A stretch of DNA of 64,000 nucleotides from positions 38,019,373 to 38,083,372 of the forward strand of contig JBANSL010000008.1 of the NCBI GenBank assembly GCA_037127255.1, written 5' to 3'. This document shows positions 43,992 through 55,790 of the stretch, piece after piece. Positions within the stretch are counted from its first letter, which is position 1. Each line of letters begins with the position of its first letter. The translations under genes were made by a program, and so were the position numbers. The DNA comes from Persicaria tinctoria. Taxonomy: Eukaryota > Streptophyta > Magnoliopsida > Caryophyllales > Polygonaceae. The notes under the pieces were generated by a model. That model saw only the letters and a program-made list of their open reading frames with translations. It searched no databases and was not told where the DNA came from.

Positions 43992-45494
43992 TGATAGGCT
44001 AAAAACCTACACCCACAAGTGTATGGGTTCAGTTGTAGTAATCGAGTGTCGTATCCTCAAGGACCGGAGGAGTATCGATTGTACTTTCAAGCTAGTTCAA
44101 CCAAGTTCAGAATAAACAAACAGATTTTAGAGAGTGTGTATAAAGTAACCAAGAAAATCGATTTAATGTTGAGAGATATATATGGGGAAAGCGTTCTAGG
44201 GACAAGGATTCACCAACAATGCATCATCAACAGGGATAAAATATTTTCTTGCTCGAGTGATTCCAAATCAGATTGTGGAGGTAGGTCATCTAAGGTAATC
44301 GTCCATCCCCTTTCGGGTTTAGCGCGAATATGCCTAAATCGGTTAGCAATTCTCCTTTCGGGCTCAAGCAACCGATTCATGCCCTTTAAGTTCGTAGAGT
44401 TCTAGGCAATAATCACACTAACATCGCCTTTCAGCTCCGAATAATATCAAAATTGCCCATAACGTCTATGACAACCTACAAATCCTCACAAAGTTTAGTT
44501 TCACTTTCGATCAATAAACTTCGGGTTTAATCATGTAGTTCCGATGGATCCTAATCGCCTGTCGGTCTCGAATCACCATCTAAATTCCAATTTAAGGTTT
44601 TAGTCTTTCGATTTCAAACCCTAAATCGGATCTAATCGACTCGCATCAATCAGATTTAGTACAACACGATTAAACCACAATCTAATTCGGGAATCATTCG
44701 AGAGATACTAAGAACAAGCCTATTTCCGCATCTTCGGGACAATCCCAACCCTAGAACAGGAAATCTAGCAACTCATGGATAAGTACATGCTTGATTCAAT
44801 AAAATTCGGCAAAACAAAGATAGAACAACGGAGATGGAACGAAAATTACCGGAATTTGATAGATCGAACAAGTTTTTCTTCCCTCAAAAATCTCTAGTCT
44901 CCAAAAGCCCTCAAAAGCCACCTCCAATGTCTGAATTGTGGACTCCAAAACCAGACTTCCCTTCCAACCTTTCGAATCCCCTCCTTTTTTATAGAAAAGA
45001 AAACGAATTTAATTCGGAACACAGGAAACACTCGGCCGAGTGGTTTTTGCACTCGGTCGAGTGGACTCTGAAAAAGCTATGACTGTGAAGCACTCGACCA
45101 GAGTGAGTCTCGAGTGGTTTCTGCACTCGGTCGAGTGCCTTCTGACTTGTTCATCTTGACTTCACTCTGACACCACTCAGTCGAGTGGTTTCTGGAACTT
45201 AGCTTTGCCGAGCTTGCTTCGCTTTATTTGGCATATTTTCTTGATCCCGTGCCTCCTAACTTATCTTTGATGACTTTTTAGCGTAGCGAAGATCATCGAG
45301 CCACCTCTTTCTCTTTAAACTCTTGAATCGACGCCAAAACCGCTCCGTAACGCCTGAAATCATAACAACCGAGCGGTAGACACCGATTCCACCAAACTAA
45401 ACCAAAAAGGGCCAAAAATACATATAATACTTACTCAAAGGCCCTAATCCCTATGCAAACATGCCCTAAAATCATCACTAAATAGATGCTATCA
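43992..45494 (-). repeat. 3' LTR of element H (1503 bp)
   Basis: Minus strand TGATAGCATCTATT to TTTTTAGCCTATCA. Compared with the 5' LTR it shows scattered differences, roughly 5% over a sampled stretch, more than between the two LTRs of G. Frames inside it (for example 44019-44405) are not genes. Confidence 0.85.
45029..45187. repeat. Array of CACTCGGCCGAGTG palindromes in the H LTR
   Basis: Copies at 45029 (perfect 14-bp palindrome CACTCGGCCGAGTG), 45050 and 45124 (CACTCGGTCGAGTG) and 45174 (CACTCAGTCGAGTG), plus a broken copy near 45091. The 5' LTR has the same array at about 60749-60902. Confidence 0.8.
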
Positions 45495-45526
45495 AAATAC
45501 CACATACTTATTGCTTGTCCCCAAGC
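45495..45526 (-). promoter_or_regulatory. Terminal polypurine tract of element H
   Basis: Minus strand CTTGGGGACAAGCAATAAGT then ATGTGGTATTT, directly before the 3' LTR. It is less purine-pure than in A, C and D. Confidence 0.55.
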
Positions 45527-46772
45527 AAGACCAAGACAATAATCACAAAATAGCATCTACTAATGTAAAATATTCGATGAATGACATCCTAGCATATCAT
45601 AGCCAACAACCAAAGCTCAACTAGCTCATCAATTTCCAAACCCTCAAAATGCATTTTGCCCAAATCTCAACCTCAAAACTTATCATCCACAAAGCTTCAA
45701 AATCGTCAACAAAATCACCGCTTGAATTTATGCACACAATAAAATCATGAGGGCTTTATAGGGTTATGATGGGGCTAAAGTGAAAACAATTAGGTATGGG
45801 AAATTTCAGGCCATGTGGTGCTAAAATCCGGGAAAAACGATCATGCAAGAACAATCGGAAAAACACCAACTTCAAAGAATCAAACTCATACCTATCCACT
45901 AAACAAACTCCATCACAACAATTTTTTTCATCTTCACTCTTGTCAACCACTTCAAAAAATTCTCCCTTTTTTTTTCTTCTCAATTTTTTTCAAGAATTTT
46001 TTATTTCACGCTCTAGTCTCGACACCGTTTTACGCTAATACAAACATTTGTGATGAATGCACCCGTTTACTAAGTGTCTTGACCATCTCACTTTGCATTT
46101 CTTCCTCCTTGTGTGGATTTTATTCTCCACAAGCAGGATCGGTTACTAACCGTATTTTTTTCTTTCTTGACTTTTGCACAAGAGTGAATTATATCCTCCT
46201 CTTATCCCAAGACTTTTCTCTTTCTCTCCCTTTTTTGTTTCTTTCTTTTTCTTTTTCTTTCAATCACAATCAAGAGAAATCATCTCATACTTGAAGCACA
46301 TCCACACAACAAAATACACTATCATGACCCAAAATCCCGGATTGGGTAAAGGCAAATAGCGGGATATGAAAATCATGTGGAGCTAGCAAAGAAACAAGCT
46401 TCTAAGACTCAGAAGGCTTCAAGCATATGGTCAAGTGCAAGGGTAGGTAAGGATAGATGGGCTGACAAACTGCCTCAATCATATTTCAATTTGTTCACAT
46501 AAACCCCATAATGCGGTAACAAGCTCGAGTATCCAAGTATGAGGCGAGATATACACATAATCGAGCAAGAGGGTATACATGTTATCTAGTCAAACAAGGC
46601 AACAGCTCAATGCTCAAGCAATCATCAAATATTCCAACCACCACAACATTCCAGAATAAGATTTAGGTCCAAAATATATACATGACATAGACGATAATAA
46701 TAAAAGTGCAGACTCTAGATAGAAACGAAAAATAAAAGGAAAAAGACACTAATAGCACACCAAATGTGGAGT
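45527..46772 (-). other. Noncoding 3' spacer of element H
   Basis: Only low-complexity frames (T-rich, 45815-46294). Conserved blocks at about 45809-45838 (CATGTGGTGCTAAAATCCGG) and 46371-46386 (AAATCATGTGGAGCTA) match those of A, C and D. Confidence 0.55.
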
Positions 46773-46811
46773 TCACCCCACCCCATACTTAGATGAAACA
46801 TTGTCCTCAAT
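46773..46811 (-). promoter_or_regulatory. Internal polypurine-like motif of element H
   Basis: Minus strand TTGAGGACAATGTTTC then ATCTAAGTATGGGGTGGGG, just after the downstream ORF. Confidence 0.5.
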
Positions 46812-46879
46812 GAAACCAGAAAAAGTCAAGAAAAAGACAGGGTACTCAAAATTTGGTGATTAGCACGGAGGGCAAGTGT

Positions 46880-47494
46880 CTAGAAAGTATCCGACTCGCC
46901 CCCAACCGAGTCATCAGCAACCTCATCATCCGAGTCGTTCTGCTCTTCCTCCTCATCCTCTTCGGAGTCCTCTTGATGCTCCTCATCTTGTCGAGACTGC
47001 AAGTGGCGTAGCTGGGTATCGATAGCATCAAAGCGCCCATCGAAGTAAGATCCTAGCTGGATGAACTGGTAATCGAAATAAGCTCTATCACTGGTAAACA
47101 GAGGAGGCTCGTTCGGCGCAGCGTCCATGTAGTCAGCAACGGTTGGAGCACCGGAGGTCCTGGAAGGCCCAACAACATCAAAAGGCTGCGCAGCTGCAGC
47201 ACCTTAGAGAGTATCCAAGTGGGCCGAAATCCCTTCATACCAATTGTGTGCATTCTGGACCGTCAGGTGCGGTGCCGGAGGCGGTTGGTGGGGGCTGCGG
47301 CGCTGGCGGGTCTGCTGGAGTGGCCGAAAAGGTGGCGGCGACAGGTGCACCGGTGGTGGCGCAGGAGAGAGTGAGGGAACGAGAGGCGAGTGAGTGAGAG
47401 AACGAAAATCACTCTGCCTAGATGCACCAGCAGGAACACGGGAGAAGAAAGAAAGAAAGATTTTTTTTTTTTGAAACAATTTTTTTTTTCCCAA
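46880..47494 (-). pseudogene. Downstream ORF of element H (env position)
   Basis: One frame of about 205 codons with an in-frame TAA near 47204-47206. The N-terminal half is Pro/Ser-rich (SPAPPPVHLSPPPF) after a Lys/Phe-rich start. The C-terminal half has FDYQFIQLGSYFDGRFDAID, a short coiled segment, and an acidic tail (EEDEEEEQNDSDDE). Athila elements often carry an env-like or ORF1-type protein here. I see no signal peptide or membrane segment, so an envelope role is not supported. Confidence 0.5.
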
Positions 47495-47502
47495 GAAAGA
47501 AG

Positions 47503-47556
47503 ACTTACCTCGGGTTGCCTCCCGAGAAGCGTTGGTTTAAGGTCTGAAGCCGACCT
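47503..47556 (-). promoter_or_regulatory. Double hairpin plus splice-donor-like site, element H
   Basis: Minus strand: AGGTC-GGCTTCA-GACCT then TAAA (47556-47540), then CTCGGG-AGGCAA-CCCGAG (47526-47509), then GTAAGT (47508-47503). It begins about 10 nt after the pol stop and lies just before the downstream ORF, so it could serve splicing or translation of that ORF. Confidence 0.6.
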
Positions 47557-47566
47557 TCCATCACCT

Positions 47567-49444
47567 TCAAGTGCTTGGATCAAGACGGTCGACGGAAATG
47601 ACCCTCTCGATCGGATGTCCGGCGAAATACTTCTTCAACCTTTTCCCATTTACCTTGAACTCGCCGGTCCTTTCACTCCAAACATCGACAGCACCATGTG
47701 GATAAACCTTCTTTACCGTAAAAGGGCCACTCCATCTCGACTTTAACTTGCCCGGAAACAATCTCAACCTCGAGTTGAAGAGTAAGACAAGGTCGCCCTC
47801 TTGTAGCTCCTTAGGTGAGATGTGCTTGTCATGCCACTTTTTAGTTCTCTCATTGTAAATCTTGGCATTCTCATAAGACTCCAAACGCAGCTCCTCAAGC
47901 TCTTGCAACTGTAATTGTCGCTTTTCTCTAGCTAGCTTCATATCCAAATTTAGTGTCTTAATCGCCCAATAGGCTTTGTGCTCTAACTCAACTAGGAGAT
48001 GGCAAGATTTTCCGTACACCAGCTTGTATGGAGTAGTGCCAATCGGAGTCTTAAAAGCGGTTATGTAAGCCCACAAAGCATCATCTAACTTTGTTGCCCA
48101 ATCCTTTCGGGAGCGAGACACAGTTTTCTCCAAGATGCTCTTTATCTCCCGGTTAGAGACCTCTACTTGCCCACTCGTTTGAGGATGGTATGGGGTTGCA
48201 ATCCGGTGATGAACTCCATACTTCTTCAGCAAAGCCTCAAAATTCCTCTCAATGAAATGAGAAACTCCATCACTAATCAGAAATCGAGGAACTCCAAACT
48301 TTGAGAAGATCACATTCTTGATAAACTTTGTGACTACCTTAGCATCATTGGTGGGGGTTGCCACAACTTCAACCCATTTCGACACATAATCCACCGCCAC
48401 AAGTATATACTTGTATGGCCTAGAAGATGGAAAAGGCCCCATGAAATCAATTCCCCACACATCAGACAACTCAACCTCTAAAATGCTATTATGCGGCATC
48501 TCATTTCTCCTCGAGATATTCCTTATCCTTTGACACTCATCACAAGAAACAACAAATTTTCTAACATCTTTGAACATAGTAGGCCAATAGAAACCAGATT
48601 GAAATACCTTGGCCACAGTTTTGGATGTACTAGCATGACCTTCAACTGGTAGAGAATGACAATGTTTGATAACACTAAGGACTTCTTCCCTTGGGACGCA
48701 TCTCCTGAAGAGCCCATTGGAGCATCTTTTAAAGAGGTATGGCTCGCTCCAATAATAATGCACAACGTCCTTCAAGAATTTCTTCCTTTGCTGAAATGAC
48801 AGATCACCAGGCAACTCATTACATACGATGTAATTCACAAAATCAGCATACCATGGTACCTCACAAGTAGTGCTCAAGATCTCAGCGGCGAAATCAAGTA
48901 GATGCTCATCCGGAAAAGATTCATCGATGGGAGGTTCAGATGAAGTGTGCTCTAGTTGCTCCGGCGGTAACCTAGACAAGTGATGAGCAACCAGGTTCTC
49001 CACGCCTTTCTTGTCCTTAATCTCCAAATCGAACTCTTGGAGGAGAAGGATCCACCTAATCAGACGCGACTTTGCATCTTTCTTTTGCAGCAAGTATCGG
49101 ATCGCAGCATGATCCGTATACACAATTACCTTAGCACCCACCAGATAAGACCGAAACTTCTCAAAAGCAAAGACTATAGCAAGCAATTCCTTCTCTGTTG
49201 TGGCATAATTTTTCTGAGCTTCATCCAAAGTCCTAATAGCATAGTAGATGGCATGGAGCTTGTTATCCTTCTTTTGACCCAACACGGCCCCAACTGCGTA
49301 GACGCTGGCATCACACATTATCTCGAATGGGAGATCCCAATCAGGAGACTGCATAATAGGAGTTGCGATCAATGCCTCCTTCAACCTACAAAAGGACTCA
49401 TGACATGCTGGAGAAAAATCAAAAACAACATCTTTCATTAGCAA
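47567..49444 (-). pseudogene. RNase H and integrase of element H
   Basis: 625 codons without a stop. RNase [26 protein letters not shown] and [10 protein letters not shown]. The fourth acidic position reads VAHHLSRL where VADHLSRL is usual. Integrase: an HHCC finger ([10 protein letters not shown] to CDECQR), [15 protein letters not shown] and GQVEVSN with all three acidic residues, and a C-terminal [16 protein letters not shown] module. A one-base indel in an A run just upstream (about 49460) separates it from RT. A domain-level core is intact apart from the RNase H change. Confidence 0.85.
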
Positions 49445-49457
49445 GTTAGAAAGAGGT

Positions 49458-51149
49458 TTAGCAATTTTTTGAAAAATCCTTTATAAACCTCCTATAAAAG
49501 CCAGCATGGCCCAGAAAACTCCTTACGCCCTTAACCGAAGTAGGAGGTGGTAATTTCTCAATTAAATCTATCTTAGATCGATCCACCTCAATACCACGGT
49601 TAGAAACTAAATGACCAAGGACAATACCTTCCCTTACCATAAAATGACATTTCTCCCAGTTCAAGACAAGGTTCACTTCTTCACAACGATGCAAGACTCG
49701 AGACAAGTTAGACAAGCAAGCATCAAAAGAGGAAACATACACAGAAAAGTCATCCATGAACACTTCCATAATATCCTCAATGAAATCAGAAAATATGGCC
49801 ATCATGCAACGCTGAAAAGTAGCAGGGCCATTACACAAACCAAAAGGCATTCTCCTATATGCAAAGGTGGCGTAAGGGCAAGTGAAAGTAGTCTTTTCCT
49901 GATCATCTGGATGGATAGGAATCTGAAAGAATCCGCTATATCCATCCAAATAACAGTAATAAGAATGCTTAGCAAACCTCTCAAGCATCTGATCAACGAA
50001 GGGAATGGGGAAATGATCTTTTCGGGTGGAGGCATTCAACTTCTTATAATCTATACACATTCTCCAACCTGTAACAGTCCTAGTAGGGATCAATTCATTC
50101 CTATCATTCTTGACAACAGTCATCCCTCCTTTCTTAGGAACCACATGAACGGGACTAACCCATTTTCTATCAGAAATAGGAAAAATAATACCAGCATCTA
50201 ACAATTTAAGCACTTCATTTTTTACAACTTCTTTCATGTTAGGGTTAAGCCTTCTTTGGTGCTCTCGGGTGGGTTTATGATCATCCTCCATCAAAATCCT
50301 ATGCATGCACATGGAGGGGCTAATCCCTTTCAAATCATCAATGGTGTAGCCTAAAGCCTTATGCAATCTAAGCTCATGCAACAACTTTTCAGTTTCATCC
50401 AGACTTAGGCTAGCACTCACAATCACAGGATAAGTGGAATTAGGACCCAAGAATTCATACCTCAAAGTAGAAGGAAGTGGCTTCAACTCCAGCTTAGGTG
50501 CACCTCCCAAGTCTCTTTCATCTTTTTGCAAGACCTCAAAAACAGCTTCGGGGTCTTCTACGGTAGCTTCCAAATCTTGAACTACTTCAGCAAGTAGCTC
50601 ATCATCACCAGCATTAGTCACACTCTCCATAAGACATAGCTCTAGAGGGTCTCGCTCAATCACCTCCGTCATGACATCTTGAGCTCCTTCATCTATTACA
50701 TCAATCATGTGACATTTATCCTCAAAAACAGGGGCTTTCAAAGATTTAGGGAGGTTAAACACAATTTTCTCATCCCCTATTTCAAAGGAAAAAGTCCCTT
50801 TCCGGACATCAATCACGGCACCTGCAGTGGCCAAAAAGGGCATTCCAAGAATAACAGGACAATGAATATCGGCATCCATATCTAAAACAACAAAATCAAC
50901 AGGTACAAAGAACTTACCCACCTTTATAGGAACATCCTCTAAGATACCAGCGAGGTGGGCTACCGACTTGTTCGCCATAATAAGTTGCATCCTAGCAGGC
51001 CTAAGCTCTCCTAAGTCTAGATTTTTACAAATAGAGAGAGGAAGCAAGCTTGTACTAGCTCCCAAATCACATAGAGCTTTATAATCCGGACCATGACCGA
51101 AAGAAATAGGGACAACGAAACTACATGGGTCCTCCAGCTTAGGTGGCAG
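49458..51149 (-). pseudogene. protease and reverse transcriptase of element H
   Basis: The protease region has ALCDLGASTSLLPLSI and VILGMPFLATAGAVI. RT has GWRMCIDYKKLNASTRKDHF, RMPFGLCNGPATFQRCM and the intact box VFMDDFSVY. It reads in the gag frame and is preceded by an in-frame TAG (51152-51150) where a Gln codon is usual. It ends in a frameshift after FIKDFSK. Confidence 0.85.
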
Positions 51150-52988
51150 CTAGTTTTGGATTAAAGCACTGCACTGCTCATTAAGGAATACCGTCTGGCA
51201 CTCATCTAGCTTCCTCTTGTTGGAGAGGATCTCCTTCAAAAACTTCACATAAGAGGGCATTTGGGACAAAGCATCGGTGAAGGGGATGATGATGTAGAGC
51301 TTCTTCAACACCTCCAAGAACTTCCCGTATTGCTTCTCGATATGAGCTTGAGCCTTCCTTTGTGGAAATGGAAGCGGTGGTTTGTAAGGAGGAGGTGGGA
51401 CATATGGTGGCTCTGTCACCGATTCAGCAGCTTTCTCTCCTTCCTTAGCATTCTCTTGAGCTCCAGTTGGCTCGGAGGACCTCGGATCTTGTAATTGCTT
51501 ACCACTCCTTAAGAACACAGCAGAAATATTTCTCTTGGGGTTATCTTCCGTTTTCCCTGGAAACTGACCAGTAGGCATAGCGGTGTTGTTGCCTTGTTGA
51601 GCTACTTGAGTCTCAAGCATTTTCCGCCCCCTAGTGAGATTCTGCACTTCTCCAGCTAGACCCTTAACTGTTCCCATAAGCCGTTCCATCATTATCTCCA
51701 TCTTGTCCTTCTGTGGTGGGGCTTTTGGTGGGAAACCAGGAGGCGGCCCTTCTGCAGCTTGCTTGTTGGCATAGGAGAAACCCGGGTCGTCCCTCGCTCG
51801 AGGGTTGTAGTTGTTAAAGTTTCGGTTATACCCTTGACCCCTATTGTAGTTGTTGCCCATGTAGCCAACTTCCTCCTCTTGACTTTCATCACCTTGGGAC
51901 GCGTCGATCTGGCAAGCCAAAATAGTGTGATCTTGAGATCCATAGAACTGACATGGCACCGGTCTAGAGCCTGCAACACTCACCTCCTTGGTGGACAAGG
52001 ACTTCTCCATAACTGAGGCTAGACGTTTAATTTCAGCAGCCAATGAGTCATATCTAGCATCCTTATAAGTTGTAGCATCCACCTCATAGATCTATGCACC
52101 CCTTTTTACAGTGGAGAGCGTCATGGGTTGCGAGTATTTCCTACATCTCTTAGCCGTCTTCTCGATGAATTCCCAAACATCGTCAACTCCCATTTCCAAA
52201 AATTCTCCTCCAGATGAGGAGTCAATAAGCACTCTAATATTGTCACTGACAGCCTTGTAAAAAATCTCCAACAAATTCAGCTTTGATATCCCATGGTGAG
52301 GACACTCAAACAAAAGATCCTTGAATCTCTCCCACGATTCATGGATGTTCTCCCCATCTCCTACCACGAAAGAGTTTATCTTCCGCCTCATCTCAGTAGT
52401 CTTGGCTGGCGGGAAGAATTGATTCAGGAACTCAGATGACAGTACCTCCCAAGTGGTGACTGTGCCGGCAGAGATGGAGTTGTACCAATGTCTAGCTTTC
52501 CCTGCAAGTGAGAAGGAGAATGATCGCAGTAACAACTCTTCCGGAGCGACACCCTGAACTCTCACTGTATCCATCAATTCTTTGAAGGTGGATATATGCT
52601 GATGAGGGCTCTCAGCAGGAAGCCCATTGAACATATTCTTCCTTATCATATTCAACAGTGCAGGCTTTAGCTCAAAATTAGCGGGTGTTAAAGCAGGAAG
52701 AACAACACCTGGTCGTGGTAGGAACTGAGCTGGATCCATCTGCTCTCCTAGGGTTGCCGCCCCTTGGGGTTGGCCAAGCTGCAATTGTTGATCAGCCAGA
52801 TGTTGTCGAACTTCAGCATTTTCTTGATCTCTTTGAGCCATTTGTCGCTCTAATTCTGCCAATCTAGCTATTGCGTCAGCCATCGTATCAGCTCTAGCAG
52901 CTTGCTGTTCAGCTCTTCTCTTGTGGAATGTGCGTTCAGGTTCGGGATCAAGAGGCAATAGATTGCTAGAACCTTGCGTTTTTCGCAT
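51150..52988 (-). pseudogene. gag of element H
   Basis: The ATG at 52988 (MRKTQGSSNLLPLDPEPERT) opens a frame with an N-terminal coiled segment (ARLAELERQMAQRDQENAEV). The capsid-like core follows (FELKPALLNMI, FSFSLAGKARHWYNSI, ESWERFKDLLFECPHHGI). An in-frame TAG lies at 52094-52092, again where Gln is expected. The zinc knuckle reads CQFYGSQDHTILAC, the second Cys being Tyr. A proline-rich linker (PPYVPPPPYKPPLPFP) leads to the protease. Confidence 0.8.
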
Positions 52989-53086
52989 TCAAATCACAAC
53001 CTGAGGCCAAAAACAAAAACAAATCAAAGCAACAAAAAGAACTTAGAGAACTAGTCATCAAAAAGGACGATCGATACTAGCACCAG

Positions 53087-53104
53087 TCTCCGGCAACGGC
53101 GCCA
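53087..53104 (-). promoter_or_regulatory. Primer-binding site of element H (tRNA-Asp type)
   Basis: TGGCGCCGTTGCCGGAGA on the minus strand, one base from the plant tRNA-Asp complement, a few bases after the LTR. Confidence 0.8.
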
Positions 53105-53110
53105 AAAACT

Positions 53111-53378
53111 TGATAGGCTAAAAACCTACACCCACAAGTGTATGGGTTCAGTTGTAGTAATCGAGTGTCGTATCCTCAAGGACCGGAGGAGTATCGATTG
53201 TACTTTCAAGCTAGTTCAACCAAGTTCAGAATAAACAAACAGATTTTAGAGAGTGTGTATAAAGTAACCAAGAAAATTGAATTAATGTTGAGAAATATAT
53301 ATGGGGAAAGCGTTCTAGGGACAAGGATTTACCAACAATGCATCATCAATAGGCATAAAATATTTTCTTGCTCGAGTG
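53111..53378 (-). repeat. 5' LTR of element H, inner piece
   Basis: It matches 43992-44259 with few differences. It is interrupted by element G at the duplicated ATTCC (53379-53383). Confidence 0.85.
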
Positions 53379-53432
53379 ATTCCTGAAGGTTCGATAATGT
53401 AAAAACAATGTAATAAGAAATACTCTAGAAGG

Positions 53433-53800
53433 GTCCTGATTCAGCAGAATGTATGATATGTAAGAGCGAAGAAGAGAGCGAGGAGCATCTTTGGTTTAGG
53501 TGCTCGGGCATCCAAGAGGTCCAGAATCTGGTTTTCGACTGGATTGGTATTTCTTGTCGACATGCTTCGGTTTGTGAATGGTTAAACTGGTTTGCTGATG
53601 AATCCCCTAAGGTGCAGAGAATGCAGCTGTTTCAAGCGAAATTATTACCCTTCGAAGCAACTATCTATTTTACTTGGATGCATAGAAACAAGCTTTGTGC
53701 ATTAAATATTATTACTTGTTGTCGTTCCCGCTTTTCGGCTAAGTGGAAGTGCAAACCACTAGTCAAAAGGCTGGAGCGACAAATTAGGTGGGAAGTATAG
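53433..53800 (+). pseudogene. C-terminal end of LINE ORF2 (zf-RVT domain)
   Basis: An open frame running in from the truncated 5' end (first ATG 53453). CMICKSEEESEEHLWFRC fits the zinc-binding domain that follows RT in plant L1 ORF2 proteins (CxxC then HxxxxC). The rest (DWIGISCRHASVCEWLNWF) is the typical Trp-rich tail. Endonuclease and RT are absent. Confidence 0.8.
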
Positions 53801-53987
53801 GGCGGATAGTATATGTGTAGTAGGAGTAGAATGTTGGGAGATGTAGGTGAGTTAGTGTTTAGTTGAGCTTTTGGTGGGCATATAGGGACCCTTTTGGAGT
53901 TGGTCTCTATCTTTTGTATAAGATCCATAGTTTGGTCTTATTCTTCTATAACTTGGTTTTATACCACATCTATATATTTACCTTTTC
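53433..53987 (+). mobile_element. 5'-truncated L1-type LINE
   Basis: Flanked by perfect 18-bp duplications AAGAAATACTCTAGAAGG (53415-53432 and 53988-54005). It keeps only the C-terminal coding end and a 3' UTR of about 190 bp. Ends in TTTACCTTTTC, without a poly(A) tail. Confidence 0.9.
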
Positions 53988-54983
53988 AAGAAATACTCTA
54001 GAAGGGGGGTTGAATAGAGTATGCCCGTTTTTCGCAGAAAGTCTCAAGACTTTTGGAGCTTGTACCAAAACCTTTGAGATAAACCTGAATCACAAAGTTA
54101 AACAATTCGAACCAAGTGCGGAAATAAGGTAAAGCAATAAGTAAAGGACGCAACGAATTGTTAACGAGGTTCGGCACGAACTTGGCCTACGTCCCCGCCT
54201 AGGGTTCTTCCACAACCCTAGGATTCAACAGGCTTTATTGATTCACAAAGCTTAGAATCCTAATAGCTCACCGAGAAGCCTCTCTCCTATACAATTGCAA
54301 TCTAGTCAACTCACTTTCCCTTGGAGTCCTAGACCAATCTAGAAGAGCCCCACCTCTCTCAGCTATCTAGTACAATCCTCTTACTCTCGAGAATCAATAG
54401 CCTAGTGCCCACTTCCTGAGTTATAAACTCTTGAGTATAACACTCTCTCGAAATATATTCTATAAGCTCACTGTGTATCTCTCAAATGCTTTGAAACAAA
54501 ATATAAGACTCTTAAGAACAAGCAGAGAGAACACGCTGAAGAGAAGTGTGCTTGAACGCTGATTGTGCAATGATATTCTAGAAGTGCGTCCGTCCTCTCT
54601 CTCTTCTTCATCATCTCCTTTATATAGTGAAGATCATCGGCGCCACTTGAGGAAGGAATCTTCTCCAACGGCTATTAGAGGATCATGGCTGCGCAATCTT
54701 CTATCTTTGGAAACTTCGGAAGTCATGATCTCGATTTGATCTTTCTCAGCTTTGAACGCTTAAGGAAGGAGATATAATTCAAATAGCTTCCTGAAAGGTT
54801 AGTGAATATATAATAATAATATGGAAGCATATAATAACATAATATAATATTCGGACATAATAACATATAGAGCAGGTTTTGTATTTCATCAACACTATTA
54901 AAGCTCCAAGACCTTTGACACAAACTGTCTATCAAAGCCTTTGAAACAAATTCCGATTTTCCTCAAAGGGAGTGGAGTTATCA

Positions 54984-55490
54984 ATCTCCCCCTTGATGAA
55001 AGACAAAACCTGTGCATCCCTGCAACTTAGTCAAACAGATATATCATAAGCACAATCGGACTAAGTACCTGCATGAGTTAGACAAATGTTGGATCACAAG
55101 TTTTTAAAGCCAAATAGAAACATCCAACAAAGTAAAATAAAACAAGGTCTTCCAAGACCCTTGGTTCACAACAGTTTTAAAGTCTAAACCACCAAACCAT
55201 CTCCCCCTTTTTGTCTTTCAACAAAGGGAGGAGTTTAAAAACAGTTACCAAAATCAGACTTACCAAAATAATTCAAAATTCAAAAGTTCCTTTCAAATCT
55301 TAAAGGCAAGAGAAGATTTATCCGATATTAAAATAATTTCCACAAATAAAATGTAATCGGATAAAAAGATTTTTCGGAAAATAAAATAGGTAACATATAA
55401 AGAAGGTTAAAAAAATCATTAAAACTATATTTGATCAAATATCTAAAGAGATACCAACCAAATATATGATCCGTTGTATGTGCTCTACTC
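54984..55490 (-). other. 3' untranslated region and polypurine tract of element G
   Basis: Minus strand AAGGGGGAGATTGA abuts the 3' LTR (54984-54997). The rest is AT-rich and lacks an ORF. Confidence 0.6.
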
Positions 55491-55790
55491 TTCAGTTCAC
55501 AACCTTTGAAATGAGGTTCAAGGATCTTGACACTGAGTAGAATTTATCTTTCGTAAAGGGAAAGCTCCCCCTACGAAAGTGCATCCCTGTTAAGCATTCC
55601 GATCTCATGTCTAATGAAGGTGAACCTGTCCTCTGCCAAAGTCTTAGTAAAAATGTCAGTCCATTGATAATCAGTTGAAATAAATGATATGGACACATCA
55701 CCTTTTTCGACATGGCCTCTAATGAAATGATAACTTACATCAATATGTTTGGTCCTTGAATGCTTCCTCTTGACTGTAGCCTTGAGCAAC
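55491..55790 (-). pseudogene. RNase H C-terminal remnant of element G
   Basis: RKHSRTKHIDVSYHFIRGHV and TDYQWTDIFTKTLAEDRF are the end of copia RNase H. It joins RT sequence directly at about 55785, so the RT core and most of RNase H are deleted, and the frame changes at the junction. Confidence 0.8.

Larger units (their letters stand above)
53384..54983 (-). repeat. 3' LTR of element G with L1 insertion
   Basis: Minus strand TGATAACTCCACTCCC to TATCGAACCTTCA. Removing the 555-bp insert and one 18-bp duplication leaves 1027 bp, the exact length of the 5' LTR. Confidence 0.9.

Noticed and set aside
45815..46294. 159-codon Phe/Ser-rich plus-strand ORF
   Set aside because: It lies in the noncoding spacer of element H, is driven by T-rich sequence and has no recognisable domain.
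46880..47494. Envelope gene in element H
   Set aside because: No signal peptide, membrane segment or cleavage site is visible; only the position suggests env.
49611..50201. 196-codon plus-strand ORF
   Set aside because: Antisense to the reverse transcriptase of element H.
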